Shown here: piece by piece, positions 62,886 through 64,000 of the stretch | Position numbering within the stretch: the first letter of the stretch is position 1 | How the letters are laid out: every line of letters begins with the position of its first letter | Assembly: GCF_000373245.1 (NCBI RefSeq) | Contig: NZ_KB890750.1 | Span: 227,255 to 291,254 of the forward strand | DNA length: 64,000 bases | Direction of reading: 5' to 3' | DNA from: Echinicola pacifica DSM 19836 | GTDB taxonomy: Bacteria; Bacteroidota; Bacteroidia; Cytophagales; Cyclobacteriaceae | The notes under the pieces: model-generated | Told to the model about the DNA's origin: nothing | Database searches by the model: none | What the model saw: the letters and a program-made list of their open reading frames with translations, nothing else | Translations under genes and position numbers: made by a program

Positions 62886-64000
62886 TTATAATCCAAATAA
62901 ACCTGGCAGCCAAAGGGTAAGTTGTGGGAAGATCGTGATGACGATCAAGCCAATAATCATGGCCACAAAGAAGGGCAATAGGGGTTTGACGACCTTGGCG
63001 ATGGAGGTGTTTGCCACCCCGACGCCTATGAACAGCACTGATCCCACAGGAGGGGTACATAATCCAATACATAGATTGAGCACCATGATGATCCCAAAGT
63101 GGACTGGGTCTATGCCCAATTCGGTAACCACAGGAAGGAAAATCGGCGTAAAGATCAATACTGCCGGAGTCATATCCATAAAGATCCCCACAAATAGCAA
63201 TATGAGATTTATGATGATAAGGATTACGAATTTATTATCACTCAGGGACAGTAAAACTGCGCTTATAGACTGCGGGATATCCTCACTGGACATCACCCAT
63301 GACATGGCCATGGACGTCGCGATCAACATCGCCACTACGGAGGTGGTAGCGGAGGACTTCAAGAGAATCGCTGGTATATCCTTAATCTTCAACTCTTTAT
63401 AATACAACGAAAGGGCTAAGGTATAAAGTACGGCGATAGCTGAGGCCTCCGTTGCGGTAAATACGCCTATGACGATCCCTCCGATCACAATGATCAGAAG
63501 TGTCAAACTAGGAGCGGCATCGATAAAAACTCTTCCAAGTTCGCTCATGGAGGTAGCTTCTCCTGGAGGCAATTTCTCCTTACGGATAAAGTACGCCGCG
63601 GTAAGCATCAGCAAAAGGCCCATAAATAGGCCCGGAATATACCCTGCCACAAAAAGCGCAGCGATGGAAACTCCCCCACTGGCGAGGGAATATACGATGA
63701 GCACATTGGAGGGAGGGATGATCAATCCGGTGGTGGAGGAGGTGACGTTTACAGCCACTCCCAATTCCTTAGGATAGCCTTCGTCTTCCATTCTCTTCCC
63801 AAGTATACCTCCCAGTGCGGAAGCTGCTGCTACAGCCGAACCGGCGATAGCACCAAAAAGCATGGCTGCGATGACATTGACATAGAGCAATCCACCGGGG
63901 AGCCTTCCACTCATGGCTTTGGCGAGGTTGATCAGCCGATTGGCGATCCCACCTTTATTCATGATCTCCCCTGCCAATATAAAGAAGGGGATGGCTAAGA
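62886..64000 (-). CDS. dctM: TRAP transporter large permease subunit, partial
   Basis: Partial gene: the frame runs off the right edge, and the TTG at 63977 is internal (upstream codons read LAIPFFI and the conserved LAGEIMN follows). About 370 residues are visible, with many hydrophobic membrane segments and DctM-family motifs: GSAVAAASALGG, TTGLIIPPSN, and GLCTPPVGSVLF near the C-terminus. It is the ion-coupled membrane channel of a TRAP uptake system, usually for organic acids including uronates. That would suit uronate catabolism, but the gene is 13 kb from the PUL and its partner genes lie outside the window. Confidence 0.93.
   Translation of the reverse strand, partial: LAIPFFILAGEIMNKGGIANRLINLAKAMSGRLPGGLLYVNVIAAMLFGAIAGSAVAAASALGGILGKRMEDEGYPKELGVAVNVTSSTTGLIIPPSNVLIVYSLASGGVSIAALFVAGYIPGLFMGLLLMLTAAYFIRKEKLPPGEATSMSELGRVFIDAAPSLTLLIIVIGGIVIGVFTATEASAIAVLYTLALSLYYKELKIKDIPAILLKSSATTSVVAMLIATSMAMSWVMSSEDIPQSISAVLLSLSDNKFVILIIINLILLFVGIFMDMTPAVLIFTPIFLPVVTELGIDPVHFGIIMVLNLCIGLCTPPVGSVLFIGVGVANTSIAKVVKPLLPFFVAMIIGLIVITIFPQLTLWLPGLFGL

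Noticed and set aside
62812-63402. A 196-codon plus-strand frame opposite the TRAP permease
   Set aside because: Antisense shadow of a membrane-protein gene; starts within the TRAP terminator and has no domain.

Overview
This window comes from a member of the Bacteroidota, most likely a Cytophagales or Flavobacteriia-type glycan degrader and plausibly marine. The evidence is two SusC/SusD pairs, many lipoproteins with Bacteroidota-style lipoboxes, a type IX secretion C-terminal domain, a fused heavy-metal RND/TolC pump, and weak or absent Shine-Dalgarno sequences. No rRNA, tRNA, CRISPR array, transposase or integrase was recognised.

Positions 204-49734 form one large polysaccharide utilisation locus (PUL). 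It contains seven S1-type sulfatases, two GH106-type and two GH78-type alpha-L-rhamnosidases, a GH105 unsaturated-uronyl hydrolase, a DUF4861 protein, a GH43 enzyme, a clan-A type glycosidase, two proteins with a GH99/GH71-like barrel (one fused to a DUF5722 barrel), a TIM-barrel/SMP-30 fusion, a CBM9-like/PKD surface protein, two SusC/SusD pairs and one GntR-family regulator. The content points to a sulfated, rhamnose- and uronate-rich polysaccharide. Ulvan is the obvious candidate, but this is inference: no ulvan lyase lies in the window.

Layout of the PUL: a minus-strand operon (4597 to 204: sulfatase, isomerase-like/SMP-30 fusion, glycosidase) diverges from a plus-strand operon (4772-13466: DUF5722/GH99-like fusion and three tandem sulfatases). 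A second plus-strand operon follows (14078-21820: GH106, GH78, GH78-like), then a lone sulfatase (22303-23781). A minus-strand SusC-SusD-SusC-SusD-GH99-like operon occupies 35831-24194. Further minus-strand genes are a GntR regulator, two sulfatases and a CBM/PKD protein (41904-36231), then DUF4861-GH105 (44464-42446), which diverges from GH43-GH106 (45057-49734).

A conserved 17-base element, consensus CARTASRARRCAGGWTR, occurs at five places, each in the upstream region of a PUL transcription unit, including the regulator's own. It is probably the operator that ties the locus together, and it is the most useful new observation here. The second is the DUF5722/GH99-like fusion and its stand-alone paralogue in the SusCD operon, which together look like an incompletely characterised enzymatic step.

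Beyond the PUL lie a truncated HYR-repeat/T9SS protein (50068-51240), a heavy-metal efflux cluster (adaptor, RND-TolC fusion, small Cys/His-rich DUF6660-type protein; 57749-51563), a decayed response-regulator receiver domain (about 57840-58066), and then ordinary genes: a glycerophosphodiester phosphodiesterase, a BamA-like outer-membrane barrel, an AidB-like acyl-CoA dehydrogenase, and the large permease of a TRAP transporter cut by the window end.
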